In this document: piece after piece, positions 31,701 through 44,790 of the stretch
Numbering within the stretch: the first letter of the stretch is position 1
How the letters are laid out: the number at the start of each line of letters is the position of its first letter
From: Tetranychus cinnabarinus
Lineage: Eukaryota; Arthropoda; Arachnida; Trombidiformes; Tetranychidae
Direction: 5' to 3'
Length of the DNA stretch: 64,000 nucleotides
Assembly (NCBI GenBank): GCA_022266195.1
Contig: WHVY01000002.1
Location: forward strand, 12,911,001 to 12,975,000
Translations under genes and position numbers: made by a program
Notes under the pieces: model-generated
Seen by the model: only the letters and a program-made list of their open reading frames with translations
Told to the model about the DNA's origin: nothing
The model's database searches: none

Positions 31701-34350
31701 CCAACTATGGACAACAAAAAAAGCTCAAGTATTATTGTCACCATTATTGTTGTTGATAATTTGAATTTCACATGAGTGAAAATAAACTCCCAGGGATAAC
31801 TTGTTGTTGATTTGATTTACGTAAATCTACAAAAGCATTAATTCACAATGCATGAATTTGGGTTGATAAAATTTAAATAGCGATCCTGTTTACCATCACA
31901 TAATCAATCGAAATGGCAATTGAGATGCAAGTCCATTAAGTCCATAAAATAACAGTTTTACTGGCAGAAGGACCGTTAAGTAATGATGAACTAACAATCT
32001 GATTCCATGAAGAAATAATAGTCAACCAGTTTCTGATAAATTTTAAGCTTCTCTACCAAAAAATCCGATCAGACGTCAAAGTACAATTCATACGACCAAA
32101 TTTTCAACAGCACCAATTGACATCAAATTAATGGCATAATCGAGTCAACAAATAGCCACCAAGAGTCTGAGCATGAATAAATCGTTCACATTTAATCAAA
32201 AAACAAATAAATCTCAAGATGAATAAAAAAAATGAAAATTGATTCAAAAAATTTCAACAATTTCAAACTCATTTGTCACTAAATTGATCAGAAAGGGTTG
32301 CCCTCTCTTGACTCGATGGTTAATCTATTAAAGCCCGGCCAAATCAATTGAAGAAACAAAAAAAGGATTTCTTATCAAAATTAAAATCTAATATCAAAAT
32401 ATATCATCACGTCTAATATAACAATCAAAGCAATAAAATTACAATACAAACGGATTACAGAAAGCAAATAATGAAAGCAAACAAGCCTAACAGCTATTTA
32501 TTTTCAATTGAATGGATTGTCCACCTTAATCGTCTTAATCCAACCAAAGGTCTAATTATAACAATATTTAATAAAATAAAAATGATATATTATAACAAAT
32601 AAATCAGAGTGACATTAATGTTTGAATAGTGAAAAGATATTAAAATGTTAACCTAAAGAAAGCAAAAGCAAAGGCCAACAACAACAAATGAACAATTGGT
32701 TGAATCGTTTAAATTACATGTAAACATGTCATAAGTGTAACAATATAAATTGTAACAATATTAAAAACAATCAACTGAATCTAAAGGTAAGAAATAAATC
32801 AATGATTATTAATAAAAGGGAAAGATAAAAAGGAACCCAAACAGGCAGCAAAAATATACACACTGAATACCCAAAACAGGCAGACTTTGAAAATGGTAAA
32901 GACTTGAAACATGAACAATAATATCAATAATAATATCGATATTGTTTCGCATTGATAAACTGTTTTTACCTGTTATCACTTTTGTTTGTCAATGTCATCC
33001 TGTCAGTCAATGTTGAACCAGGTTAAGAAAGTGCAACTCTTTGGGTTTTAATAGATATTTTTTTCTTCAACTTCAATTTGTGATATTAGAGTTGACAAAA
33101 AGCTCAAATTGATACAATTTTTATGATTTGTGTGTTTCATGTGACAAGATTTGTTTCAGTCTTTGACCATTCAATTCAACAAAATATTTATTGAAACCTT
33201 TGGCTTTTGTTGTTGGGTGAGAGGGTCAATTGGAAAATGAAATTCGAGTCATTGGACAGGACAACAAACATTGACTAGGAATTGAGCTTCCAATTTTACT
33301 TGCTATTTAAGTTACAAATATGGCAAAAGTAAAGGTGTTTTACCGGTCAATGAAATCCATTTTTTCTCCTTCTTCTTTTTTTGCTCAAGGATTTACATTT
33401 TCTTGTCCACCTTAGGAAGGTCATTGTTTAACAATCTTTATGTAAAATGAAGGAAAAGGGTTACAAGGTTGAAAGAAAGAGCAGCTTCGTTGGGTCAACT
33501 GGGGTCAGTTTCAGTTATTTACATGAGAGTTTAAGTTACAAATATGAAAAGGAGCAAAAGGGTTGAAAAGTAGGTTGAAGGTGAACACTTTTTACCTCTT
33601 TCAATGTGAAAGCTTGTATTTTGGCTGAAACAAGATGATAATGATAAGTAAATATGTTCATTGTAATAACTGGAAAGAAGCTATTATTATACATTTTTAC
33701 TGTAATAATTTAAGCCAGCAAATGTATTTGGTATGAAGGAGAGACACAAAATATGAAAATATGGATTGAGAAAAGGATTCAATGAAAAATATGAAAAACT
33801 GCTTTTTACTTTTTCTTTTTTTTCTATCTCTCTCTCTCTCTGAGATTCTTTGCTTTTCTGTTATTATATTACAAAGCTAATCTTGTAACTTTTGCAAATC
33901 TTACGGATTACTAGATGAAAGTTAAGTGTTGAGAGGTTAAATGGTGAAATGTTTGTTTCCGAGATTTTGGGCTGTGATTAAAGATGTTTCAATGTTGCTG
34001 GTCTTCAGTGAACAATTGGTTGAAAATATGAAAATCAATTACTTGAATCGTTGGATTTACAGTCCATTTTAACTTGCACTTCTCCATTGAAAGTTAATCA
34101 ATTTAAGTCTAGTTGAGTTGAAATGGTTTGCCTTTTCAACTCGATTAACTCAAATTAATCCAAGAAGCAGGTGAAATGGGTTTCAAGGTGGGCAACCAGG
34201 GTGACCATTGGTATTGTCAAGATAGAAAGATAAAGAGAATTGAAGAAACTGGAAAATGGTCAAAGTAAAAGATGAGAAATAAATTCAGTAAAATAGGGTA
34301 ACGAAGCTAAAAATTGAGTCTTAAATCAAATTAAGGCAAAGTTTAGGTAA
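28738..34350. other. Gene-poor region between the zinc-finger gene and the Merlin element
   Basis: No supported gene. The sequence has GAGA-rich stretches (about 30450-30600), a TC tract (33825-33840) and many open frames of low complexity. The promoter of the zinc-finger gene should be in the first few hundred bases, but I see no decisive motif. Confidence 0.5.
33825..33840. repeat. TC dinucleotide microsatellite
   Basis: About eight TC units, perfect from 33826. Confidence 0.85.
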
Positions 34351-34358
34351 ATTAATTC

Positions 34359-34690
34359 GGTAAGGTCCTAGGATTGGTAACACTGGCGTGGCTTCACAAG
34401 ACTTTTAAATTTCTATCCAATGGAATTGACTCCGAGTTTCTTGGTGAGTTGAAGCTTTATTGACACTTTTAAATTCACTAATATTAAATTATTGTTGATT
34501 ATGGACAGTCCTAAATAAAAAATAAAACAAAAAAACAAGGTTAACAAGGGTAAACAGAGGGTTGCTTGAAGGATTGAAGTACTTACTTTTACTCACTGTA
34601 TTACTGGTGGTGGAGGTGGAGGTGGAGGTGGTGGTGAAGATGAACATGAAGATGAGTTGAAACTGAACATGATTAATCAAGATGTATTCA
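34359..34690 (+). repeat. Merlin left terminal inverted repeat
   Basis: 332 bp, inverted copy of 35858-36189. It contains a GGAGGT/GGTGGT tract at about 34608-34636. The matching open frames in both arms (for example 34489-34680) are shadows of the repeat. Confidence 0.92.
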
Positions 34691-34723
34691 TTATAATGGG
34701 TAATTATATTTATTTAAATTAAA

Positions 34724-35707
34724 TCAATTGTTTTTGAACATAAAAAGCTGACTTCTGAACTGCCTAGCAACAAACTCAAGCATAAGCTTGAACTTCTGTC
34801 CACTACTCTTGCCGTGAAAATATCTTCGTCTAAATAAATATTCAATCAAATATTCTGATTTTTTTGGTCCATTACTCTCTTTTGGTACACTTTCTTTCAA
34901 GCTTTTCCATAACCTTTCAACAGTTTGAGTATGAACATTCTCATCCATAGGATTTATAAAATTCACACTATGATTTACAGTGCTGTGAAAATAGCCAATT
35001 CGTTGTAAATCATTATATCCTCGCCATTGGTCAGTTATTACAGTTGTTCCTTTCTTTATATTTCGTTCTATCACAGTATTTAATGTACTCATGGTTCTAT
35101 CAGGAACAATTTCAATGAAACAACGGCCTGACTCACGTTCTACTCCTCCAACTACCCAGACATGTTTCTTCTCGTTACTCAAAAGTCTTCCTCGTTGATA
35201 TTTTCTTCGAAATAATAATGATTCATCCACTTCAACATGTCTTTCCAGGCCTCCAACTTGTGATTCAAACTCAGCGAGTGCAGAAAGAGCAACCTCACGA
35301 CAAAATTGAAAATAATTAACAATTGTATTTTTATTGAGGTTAGTTTCCACGATTGTGTTCTTGTTCCCCTCGTCCAAACACCATTTAAATATCACTTCAA
35401 AAAACTCGATAAGATTTAGCTTGATATTTTCAAAACAAGTTCCATTAGTCGGAGAAATCGTTTTTTTACATATTGTACACCGAAGTATATAATTTAATTT
35501 AGATGTAGATTTTTTCACAACACTTAAATAACCTGGACAATCTTCACTGAGAAAACAGAAATAATTGTTTGTGTTTGTTGGTTTTGGTGGTAAAAGTTCG
35601 AGAAGCTGAGCAAACCTATGACCTGGAACATCATCATCATTAAACTGAGTTATTTTTGAAATTAAATTAAAACTAGTTAGATTGGCGAAGAAATTAGAGT
35701 CAACCAT
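34724..35707 (-). CDS. Merlin transposase (IS1595/ISXO2-like DDE)
   Basis: A 327-aa ORF with ATG at 35705-35707 in the only intact frame between the two inverted repeats. An N-terminal zinc-ribbon-like cysteine set (CFLSEDC near residue 51 and CTIC near 77-80) is followed by a helical region and a DDE-type catalytic core. The catalytic residues are D161 in EVDES, D226 in TDQWRGY and E264 in HTQTVERLWKSLK. These motifs are those of the IS1016/IS1595 transposase family to which animal Merlin elements belong. It cuts and pastes the element by binding the inverted repeats. No frameshift or stop is seen. It has no introns, and the right inverted repeat supplies its upstream region. Confidence 0.93.
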   Translation of the reverse strand: MVDSNFFANLTSFNLISKITQFNDDDVPGHRFAQLLELLPPKPTNTNNYFCFLSEDCPGYLSVVKKSTSKLNYILRCTICKKTISPTNGTCFENIKLNLIEFFEVIFKWCLDEGNKNTIVETNLNKNTIVNYFQFCREVALSALAEFESQVGGLERHVEVDESLLFRRKYQRGRLLSNEKKHVWVVGGVERESGRCFIEIVPDRTMSTLNTVIERNIKKGTTVITDQWRGYNDLQRIGYFHSTVNHSVNFINPMDENVHTQTVERLWKSLKESVPKESNGPKKSEYLIEYLFRRRYFHGKSSGQKFKLMLEFVARQFRSQLFMFKNN

Positions 35708-35857
35708 GCTTTACTGAATTGCAAAAATAATGATTAACCCGCCAATATGCCATAGTCTTCTACCAGAAAGACCAGGATATTATAAAGTAATTAGTCATCA
35801 CTTAGTCAACTTCATTTCCATAACCATTTTCAATCTAAATTGTGTTTTCCTTTATTT

Positions 35858-36189
35858 TGAATACATCTTGATTAATCATGTTCAGTTTCAACTCATCTTC
35901 ATGTTCATCTTCACCACCACCTCCACCTCCACCTCCACCACCAGTAATACAGTGAGTAAAAGTAAGTACTTCAATCCTTCAAGCAACCCTCTGTTTACCC
36001 TTGTTAACCTTGTTTTTTTGTTTTATTTTTTATTTAGGACTGTCCATAATAAACAATAATTTAATATTAGTGGATTTAACAGTGTCAATAAAGCTTCAAC
36101 TCACCAAGAAACTCGGAGTCAATTCCATTGGATAGAAATTTAAAAGTCTTGTGAAGCCACGCCAGTGTTACCAATCCTAGGACCTTACC
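35858..36189 (-). repeat. Merlin right terminal inverted repeat
   Basis: Inverted copy of 34359-34690, ending CCTTACC at 36189 next to ATTAATTC. It should carry the transposase promoter. Confidence 0.92.
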
Positions 36190-39100
36190 ATTAATTCATT
36201 TAAATTCAAGTCAAAACAGTCAAATCATTATGAATAACATCCGAGCTGATAGTAACTATCAGATAGTTACATTAGGTTTTGAAGATCCAATCAAGAAAAA
36301 GCGCGTCGTTTGAAGTGAATCCATTTTAAATTGAAGTTTAAACTCAAAAGTCATATTTCAGGATTACTCGAGATTAGAAGCATTTCTTGTGGCTTAGTAA
36401 TTGATTTTTAATGGTAAAATTAAAGTCGATTTAAAATGTAAAAATCAAAACACTTCTTTGATCGACTCGATCAAGCCACGAACGTGGATTATTTGATAAA
36501 TTTTTGGGTTGCTTTGATAGGCAAACGTTTGGGTTGACAATGGTGCATCAAGTCTTTCGTCTCGGATTTGATTTCGCTTTTTGTTCAAATTTTCAGCCGC
36601 ACTGCCTTGCAATATGCGAGTTGATATATTTTTATGTCCAAAAAGGTTTGGTTAAAGGTTAAACAAGTGAAAGGTTTCACATGCAAGGTCAAGGTAGACC
36701 GAGAGAGTGAACAAGTAAAAGGATGAAAAATTGTTGTAAACCTTTCATTTCCATTGGTAAAAAAGCTGCAAAAAATGATTAAATTTACTCTTTTTTTTAC
36801 ATCGGTCTTATTTTTGCGGTGAAATGCCGTCATTTTGTCATCTCCTGTGTGAAAAACTCACTCTTACTCTTCTCATCCTTTTCATATGCCTTTGGTAACA
36901 CAAAAGTCTACCTGTTACCTTGATTTTGTTTTTTCCTTTCTCCCTCCATAAAAACCTTTTCAACTGTACTTTTATCCACCTTGACATTGATCATCACTTT
37001 TCACCCTTAACCCAAGAGGGTTTAGAAAGATATTGTATAGTTGATTACTCTTATTTTTTATCCTTCAATCCAAGTCACTCATGATGATCGAAGTGGTGAC
37101 CCTGAAATTGGGAGGGTTGAAAGGGAATAAGGAAAAGTGTGAAACCAGGAAGGAAGTACAATTTTCAATGTGAACAGCAAATTTCCTCTTTTCGGGTGCA
37201 TTTCTCTTCTTCCTCATTTTATTCACTCATCCTTGGGATATTTTTTTGCTCGACATCTTAAATTATCATCATCTTTCCCTTCTAAAGATAGATTTTTCTC
37301 TCTGGCCAATTCGTCTATTGTGGTTATTATGGACTTTCTTAGGTTGGCTTTTCTTGTGTGTGTTTGCGTTCAATATTTTTGTCCAAACCCGGAAGACGGA
37401 ACAAGGAAGTTTCTCTATGAGATTTTGGTCCTAAGTTTAGTCCAAATTTTGATCAACTCTATCATCATTTAATCACGTAAATTGCGGATGTTGAACCAGT
37501 TTCCTGTTAACCTTTTTTTAACATTCATCTTTCTCCTTTGTTGTTGACCAAAGATTCCCTTTTTTACTGTAAATTTCATAGTTTTTTTGTTTCTTTTATT
37601 TCAGCTCCTTCTTTAAGTCCAAAAATAGTTGACCCAACACTGGGCAACAGTCAACTTGAAATTATTCATTGGCTTCATTGATGTTGTTGAAGGTGCAAGC
37701 GTTGAAGGTAAAAAAAGAGGAAGAGTTGAACAAGTAAAAGGAATCTTGTTTGTTTAAACAACAAAAGGATGGACAATGGATGCAGATGAAAAGATGAGTT
37801 TCCAGGCAAGTTTAATGAGCAAGGGATGAAGAAACACAAAAAGATATCAACAAGTAGGAAGAGAAATTAAGGATGATTATGGTGATGAAGTGAAGGGAGG
37901 GAGGGAAAAAAGAGAAGGAAACTGATAACCCAGTAAACCCAGAAGAAGAAGAAAAAAGAAGAAAAGAAGAAAAAAGATTGTTAAAGGTAGATTTTTTTTC
38001 TTCTTCTTTGCTTTCTTATAGCGGGTTAAACGCAGTGGTCTGGCCTGATACAGCTTGTTACCCAGTCTGTATAATGATCATCATGTCTGTTGGACTTGAA
38101 TTGATATTCAAAAGGAGGAGGTGGATGATGATGATAATGATGAGAGTAATGTTGATGATGATGAGTTTGCTTGAATTACTTGTTTCACCACTTTTAACTA
38201 TAACAGGGTAAACAGGTAGAAAGAGAGAGGAGAAAAAGGCAAATGTTTCCAATTTCATCGATTGCGGAAGTTGATGAAACCTGAAATTGAATTGAAACAA
38301 CAGAAAATAAAATGATAATAGAAATAGAAAATTTCAATCTTTCTCTTTCTTTAACCTCTTACGTTAATCTTGATGAGCTGTTTAGCAAACGCGCTATTTT
38401 CAAAAGCAACAAAAAAATTAGCTTTACTCTTATTTTAAACATTAAACTGGACACTTTCATCATTAATTGAGATGCTTTTTGTGATAATAAAAAGTCAAAA
38501 TGATTTTAATGATTTCATGGAATTGGAAAAAAATGAATTTTCAGCTTTTATCATTGATGGCCTGAAATTAGTCAAAATGTATTATGTTAACATTTGATGA
38601 ACTTTACTTTATCTTCCTGAACTTGAGATCGCTTTTTGTTTCTTTTTTTCTCCTTCTTGACATATTCAAAGGTAAAGAGATGATATTATGACATGATAAT
38701 GCTCAGAATGATAATGAACAGTGATAACTGAATGATTTTTTCTCTTCTTGTGTAACTAAAATTGAAGTTAAACTCATCGACTTGAAACCAATTTTAAAAG
38801 TTAATTTTTCCTTTTCTTTTCTTTTTTCTTCTTCTTCTTCAAGTTAGTTGATATTATTTACTCCTTTCACGCACCTAAATTACTCACTCTCAGTCTTTTC
38901 ATTTCAAGTTCACATCATCATGATTCTCACTCTTTGTCTTCCTTTATTTTTATTTGTCTGTGAAATCAGATCATTTTAACTGTGAATAAACATTTATCTT
39001 CCGGAAGATTCAGATTCAAAGGTAACAAAGTATTTAAAGAAAGAAACACTTTGATTCTAATCACGTTTCAACTTGTTATAATTATTATTATTTTATCATG

Positions 39101-41176
39101 CAAAAAAAACTAACGTTGTTGCTACACTTTTATCCTGATCATCGTTTTATCATAATCACTGTTTAATAACTTTCAAATGAAAATGTTAAATCCATCAATT
39201 AACTTCCTAATTCATTAATTGATTGAACTGTCAAACATTACAGCAAATTTAAGATTAGAGCCAGTCTCGGTGAATAAATGTTGCAGGATGAAAGGAGTAG
39301 AGCTGGCTTTGAGGATCAATTTCAATGGTCAACGAGTTGCTAAGGAAATGACCAAAGATGAAGCAACAGGAAGAGAGACACAGATTGATGGTAATTATGA
39401 TACATCATTACCGAATGACCATGTTTCCAGCAAGATGACATTGTGACCTTTTTTGTGCAAGATAAAGCTAAAAAATCTCTATTCTCATCTCTTTTTTGCT
39501 TCATTTTCTCCTTTCTTTCCCTTTTCTCATCACATATTGTAATTTTTTTTCTTCAATGGCTTGAGCTTGTCCTGTTGTCCATTGAAAGGTCATTTTTTGT
39601 TTTTCCTTTTTTTTATTGAACCTCGGAATCTTAATGGTTTTTAAGATGTTTTTACTTTTGTTCCTGTCCACAGATCAAATTTGAGATGAAAGGACGAAGC
39701 TTCTGTTGTTTCTGTTGGTAATGATGGCGAAGACTTGCATTAGACTGGAAGAAACACATGCAACTGAAAGGATGAGAATCAAGTGTACGATCATTGGTGG
39801 GAAGAAAATTGGTGATGAAAGAGAATTTTCAGTTGATGAGTAAGATTGAAGAAAACCCGTTCAGTAAAAGGTCAATTCGGCTGGCCGTGCTGCTGGGCGA
39901 TATCTCCAAATTATCTTACTTTCCTTTCTTTTTTCTCTTCTTTTCTTTACTCTTTCGCACTTCCCCGTTAACTTTCTTTCCTTTTTTTTCTGCATTGCGT
40001 TTCAGTTTTGGCCTTTTATGTTGACTTTTTGAGCTTCATTATTAGCTTTCTGTCTTATAATGATTATATCAGTTTAAAACTGATTAATTGACTAAACTTG
40101 ATTTGGTAAACTTGGCGGCAAGGTTTGGTTTTACCAAGATGAAGATTCATCGGATCATCAAGTGGATGGACATATTTTGCATCAACCATTAATCATTAGC
40201 GTAAATCAATTGCGCCTTTCATGTGATTTTTCCTTCAAGAAGGGGTTCGCTTTGTTTCCTTTGCAACTTGACGGAATGGACCAAATGTATTTTTGAATGT
40301 GTTTATCAGCTCAAAAGCGTCAAAAATAGTGAGATTTATCAAGTAGACAATAAGAACTTAAAATGAGAAGCTTCCATTGATTATAAATAATGTTGTTAAA
40401 CCAGTGATAAAATGAAGATCAAAAGGCCAAATAAAAGAAATTCATAATCTGACAAGATCCATTTGATTAGCATCTACAGCAACATCTCTTTGTATCTTAA
40501 CCATCAAAAGAAAAGGAAGAAAACAGAAGATAATTAACTTTGGAAAGGTGAAACAAGAGGTAAAAGAGTATTTGGTTCCAATGTTATACCCTTTTTTTAA
40601 GCTGATGTTGATGTTGACCTTGCCAGACAAGACATGATGAGGGTTATCGTGACAATGAAATTTAATTCCAACAAAAGACTAGCCAAAGGTCAGTTTTGTC
40701 AAGATATTGTAAGTTTTAAAAAAACAACAGCAACAGCAATAAATGGTAAAAGTTATTGAGATAAACAAGGGGCAAACAAATACAAGAAAAGGTTTTATTG
40801 TTTTCCAATTGACAGGAGCACGAAGATACTCAAGATTCATCAATAAGCATTGCCTATGGTCAGACCGTTTGGTCAACGCTGGTATAAAGTTGATTAAGAG
40901 AAAAAAAGAGCCAGGGTAACTTGAGACTCGAGGTAAAAAACACCAAAAATAACATCAATAATAGCAAAGGAAGAAAAGTTGAGACGCAGCAAAAAAAGAG
41001 TTTCGCCTTTTTTCATTTTCGGAACTCAGCAAAAGTGTAACATTTTTTTAAGCAAACCAAGTTGATATCATCAATGAAGCTTTCATTCTCTTTGGTAATA
41101 TTATCGGTTTTGACCTTTACGCTTTTTCCAGAGTTGACTTTAGCTTTTGTTTCATCCTTTGACTTTATTTTTCGCG

Positions 41177-41195
41177 TTGCTGCTGCTGCTGCTGT
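41177..41195. repeat. TGC trinucleotide microsatellite
   Basis: About six TGC units in an otherwise AT-rich background. Confidence 0.85.
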
Positions 41196-41618
41196 TCCTC
41201 ACGAATAACCCTAAGGTGTACAAGCCAACAAGGACCCAGGTTTCCCTTTAAATGTAAATAATAATCATCATCAGCAATTACTATTAGTTCAGTTGTTCCA
41301 CATTTAACATTATTATTATCATTTTCCAGTCACCTTTATTTTTAACTTGAACCCATCATTATCGAAAGTTGATTAGTTTGTTTTCTTTCAATTCCGAGCA
41401 GCTAATCATCATTGGCCATTTAACACGCGATTCTGATGCGTTTTCCCTTTAAAATTGAACAAAATTCATGACATAGAGATAGCTTCACCAAAAGTCCACA
41501 TGAATAAAGATGAAACCATCTGTAAGCAAGAGCAGTGTCGAATCAACTGATGAAGAAAAAAGTAATCATAAATAATAGTCTAAAAATTTAAAGAAAATAA
41601 AATATTAAAGTGACTTAC

Positions 41619-41682
41619 TTGTTTGAAGGCGATTCAAGTTGGAAGTCGGTTTGTCACTGGCCACTGGTTGTTTTTGATTGTC
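41619..41682 (-). other. Candidate internal exon, 64 bp
   Basis: On the minus strand the acceptor CCCTTCACAG is followed by 64 bases and the donor AA|GTAAGTCA, a near-ideal pair of splice sites. Only one of the three frames is open, and it reads DNQKQPVASDKPTSNLNRLQT. GC content is well above the surroundings. I could not find neighbouring exons of the same gene. Confidence 0.35.
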
Positions 41683-43735
41683 CTGTGAAGGGAAAAATAT
41701 GAAAAGCATTGAGAGTTAAATTGATACTGATTGATATTGTAGTTGTTTCTTTTTTCTTATTATAACATTGTCAATAAGTTTTCTCGACCATTTGTATTGT
41801 AAATCGATTAAAGTTTAATAAGAAAAATAAAAAAAAGTACAAAAGAGAAAGTTTTGCCTTTACTAATCATATTATAATAATGAAGAAGAAAACCTCAAAA
41901 ATCGAAGTCTCACTCCTTTCACTATTATCATTGTTGTTGAAAGAATTAAACTGATTCTTTATTATTATGATAGTTCTTTCAATCTCTATTTAACCTTTTA
42001 ACCCTGAGGACAGTTTTATTGATTCATTGAGAATAGTTTGAATAAAGAAGAAGTAGAAGAAGAAATAATTTGAATGTAAAAAGTAAAATAAAAAGCTCAT
42101 TGATTCTGTACAAATAGGACAACGTTTAATTTACTCATAGATACACCTTTTATATTTCTTCATCTGCTTTGTACTATTTTGTTCAAAGTTTTGTTGAAAA
42201 GAAGACGAAGATAGATTATTCTGAATTCACTATTGGAGGTCTTCGTAGGTTGACTTAAAGTGTACAAAACAAAGCGAAATACAAATGCGAACTAAACAGC
42301 AATACAATAACGATAACAATAAGAAAATATGTACGAAAATGCCCTAAAACTGGTTAAATTTCAATGGTAAACTTGCCTTAAAAATTGAATTGTCTTTTAA
42401 TATCAAGTCAATTTAGGATACTGATTTTCACCAAGTAATTAAAGCAAACGGAATTTCGGAATACCTTAATAACTTAATTGAAATTGATTACTATTCATTT
42501 CCCATTGAAATTAACAGTTTGTTCATTTGAAAATCATGCAATTGATGTTTAGTGAAATGTCTTTTTGATTGTCTTTCCAGCTCCTTTTTACCTCCAATTA
42601 AGAAATCTATTAACATTTTAACCCTGCGGGATCAAACGATTTAACTTTTAATGTTCACAAGAAGGTAAAACTTCAACTAGCATAAATCATTATCATATTA
42701 AATGGCTAAATCATCATGATGGTGATAATGAAAAGGGAAGTATAAATATTTACAGGAAAGAAAACAAAAAAAGACAAAACCGCAATCACCTGCAAGGTGT
42801 AAGTTGGATAAAAGAAGCAAAAGAAAAAGATTAAAATTACAATCAAGATCAATCAAGATGAAAATATGTTGAAGCGAAAATAAAGAGTTGAAGATGAATT
42901 GAACTTGTTTTTTTACCTTCATCAACCATGAAAAACAGAGAGATATTAAAGGTTGACTTTCTGAACACACCCCTAGGTTCTTAGAATCGGGATGAGAATC
43001 AAATTAAGTACATAATAAGTTGCTTGTCCACTTTAAATCACTTTAAATACCTGGATAAAATAGTCAAATTACTAAATGTAGCAAGTCCAAGATGCAAGGG
43101 AGAAACTAGAGTTGAAGACACATTAGATACACGAATAGAATGGTTGCACTTTCAGATTTGATCCATAATTAACTTGACACTTTATAATAGACAAGACAAT
43201 CGAACAAAATAATAATGAAAATTAAATCAAAATCAGAAGATAAAATTAAAAAATGCAAAATAAATAAGGTTACAAAAATATGAATATCGTTTGGTAATGC
43301 AAAAGATTACATAAAATGGAGGGAAAAGGAAAGGAAGGTTTGACGTCAAGTTCAAGGGCGCTATTTATGAATTGAAAAAATGCGCTAATAATTCATTTCT
43401 ACCAAAAGATATTTCTAACTCTTCCTTTTAAGGTAATATTTTGTCGCTTTTTTCACCTTTAATCGTAAATTATTTTCTAAATCTTGTGAAATTAGATTCA
43501 GTGTCAAGGATGGTACAAATTGTGACTTAAAATGTGTTCAATATGAATGGATTTATTGAAGGTGTTGATTTGTTTTTACTTTTGCTGGTCTCTTGCTGTT
43601 GATGTGTTTTTAACACCAGTTTCGCCTTGTTAAGTTCATCATTATTATTGTGATTATTATTGGTCATGGTGGTGCTAAAAATAGTCATTTATGTGTTCAA
43701 TGACATTTGTTGAAAGGGTCAAGATGAAGAAAGAA

Positions 43736-43762
43736 GGAAGAAGAAGAAGAAGAAGAAGAAGA
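43736..43762. repeat. GAA trinucleotide microsatellite
   Basis: About nine GAA/AAG units. Confidence 0.9.
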
Positions 43763-44764
43763 CTCAAAAATGGGTGAAAAAGAGTAAGAAAAGAAGCTGA
43801 ACAAAGACTTCTCATTATGAGTATGATTATGATGAGAAAGGGTCAAACGCTATTCTTTTGCTTACCTTTTTTTCCCTATTCTACTGGTTTCTACCTATGG
43901 TCATCTCATTATCACTGGTTGACCCAGTGACTGGTTAACAGTATTTAACCGGACAGAAGGACAGTAAAGGGTCCAAAAAGGAGTATTAACAAAAATCGGT
44001 TCATGATGCAAATCAATGAATAATCAGCCTTTTATAGTAGGTAAAAGTGTAATGTATTATTGACTTTTAAAGGATTTTGTTTTCAGTTTCTTTCACCTCA
44101 ATACTGGACACACAATTAACGAGAAATTTATAGTCAAGGAAAAAACACATTTTACCCTTTTCCACTCTCTGGGCCAACAAAATGTGTGTCTGTATAAATG
44201 TAAATAACAAAGGCCCAAAATGGAAGCAAAAAATGTGTCCAAGAAAAAAGGTAAGAAATTTGAATTTTACAGAATTGATTGAATAAATTGTAACGAATCT
44301 AATCCAATGTTTCGTTATTTTCAGGTAAATCTTTAAACACTTTTGGACAATTTGGACCGTTTTCAAAGCAAATTGAGTGTAATTTTACTTTCAACATTTA
44401 CATATAAATCAAAGGACTGATTATCATGATAATGGCCTGTAATTACAACCAGTTAATATTATAATGTCCAGTTTCCAGTTGATCACAAGTATTTAAACAA
44501 GTTAACCTTTAACTCTGACCTTGGACTTGAAGATGCATCGATAATGAAGAGTGACATTGTGTAAGTGAAGATGAGGAAGAAGACGAGGAAGATGGAAAAA
44601 AGAAGGAGAAGAAGATAGAAAGAGAAATCGTCCTTGACCGTAACCATGATCAGTCCCTAGAGGCCATTTAAGGTCAATGTCCGACTTTCCCTTGTTTTTA
44701 CCCTAAGACCTACATGATTCTTGTAGTCAGAGTCAAATGAAACTTGAATGATACAGAAAGAGAA

Positions 44765-44790
44765 AAGAAGAAGAAGAAGAAGAAGAAGAA
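44765..44790. repeat. GAA trinucleotide microsatellite
   Basis: About eight GAA/AAG units. Confidence 0.9.

Larger units (their letters stand above)
34359..36189 (-). mobile_element. Merlin (IS1016-like) DNA transposon, complete
   Basis: A 1831-bp element with terminal inverted repeats starting GGTAAGGTCCTAGG. It is flanked by the 8-bp target duplication ATTAATTC at 34351-34358 and 36190-36197. The 8-bp duplication, the IS1595/IS1016-type transposase and the element size define the Merlin superfamily. The arms are about 332 bp each and nearly identical (I see about three mismatches), which is long for this group. With an uninterrupted transposase the copy looks young and possibly active. Confidence 0.93.

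Noticed and set aside
34489..34680. Open frames in the Merlin arms (also 35730-36059)
   Set aside because: The near-identical frames exist only because the arms are inverted copies; the Thr/Ser run is the GGAGGT microsatellite.
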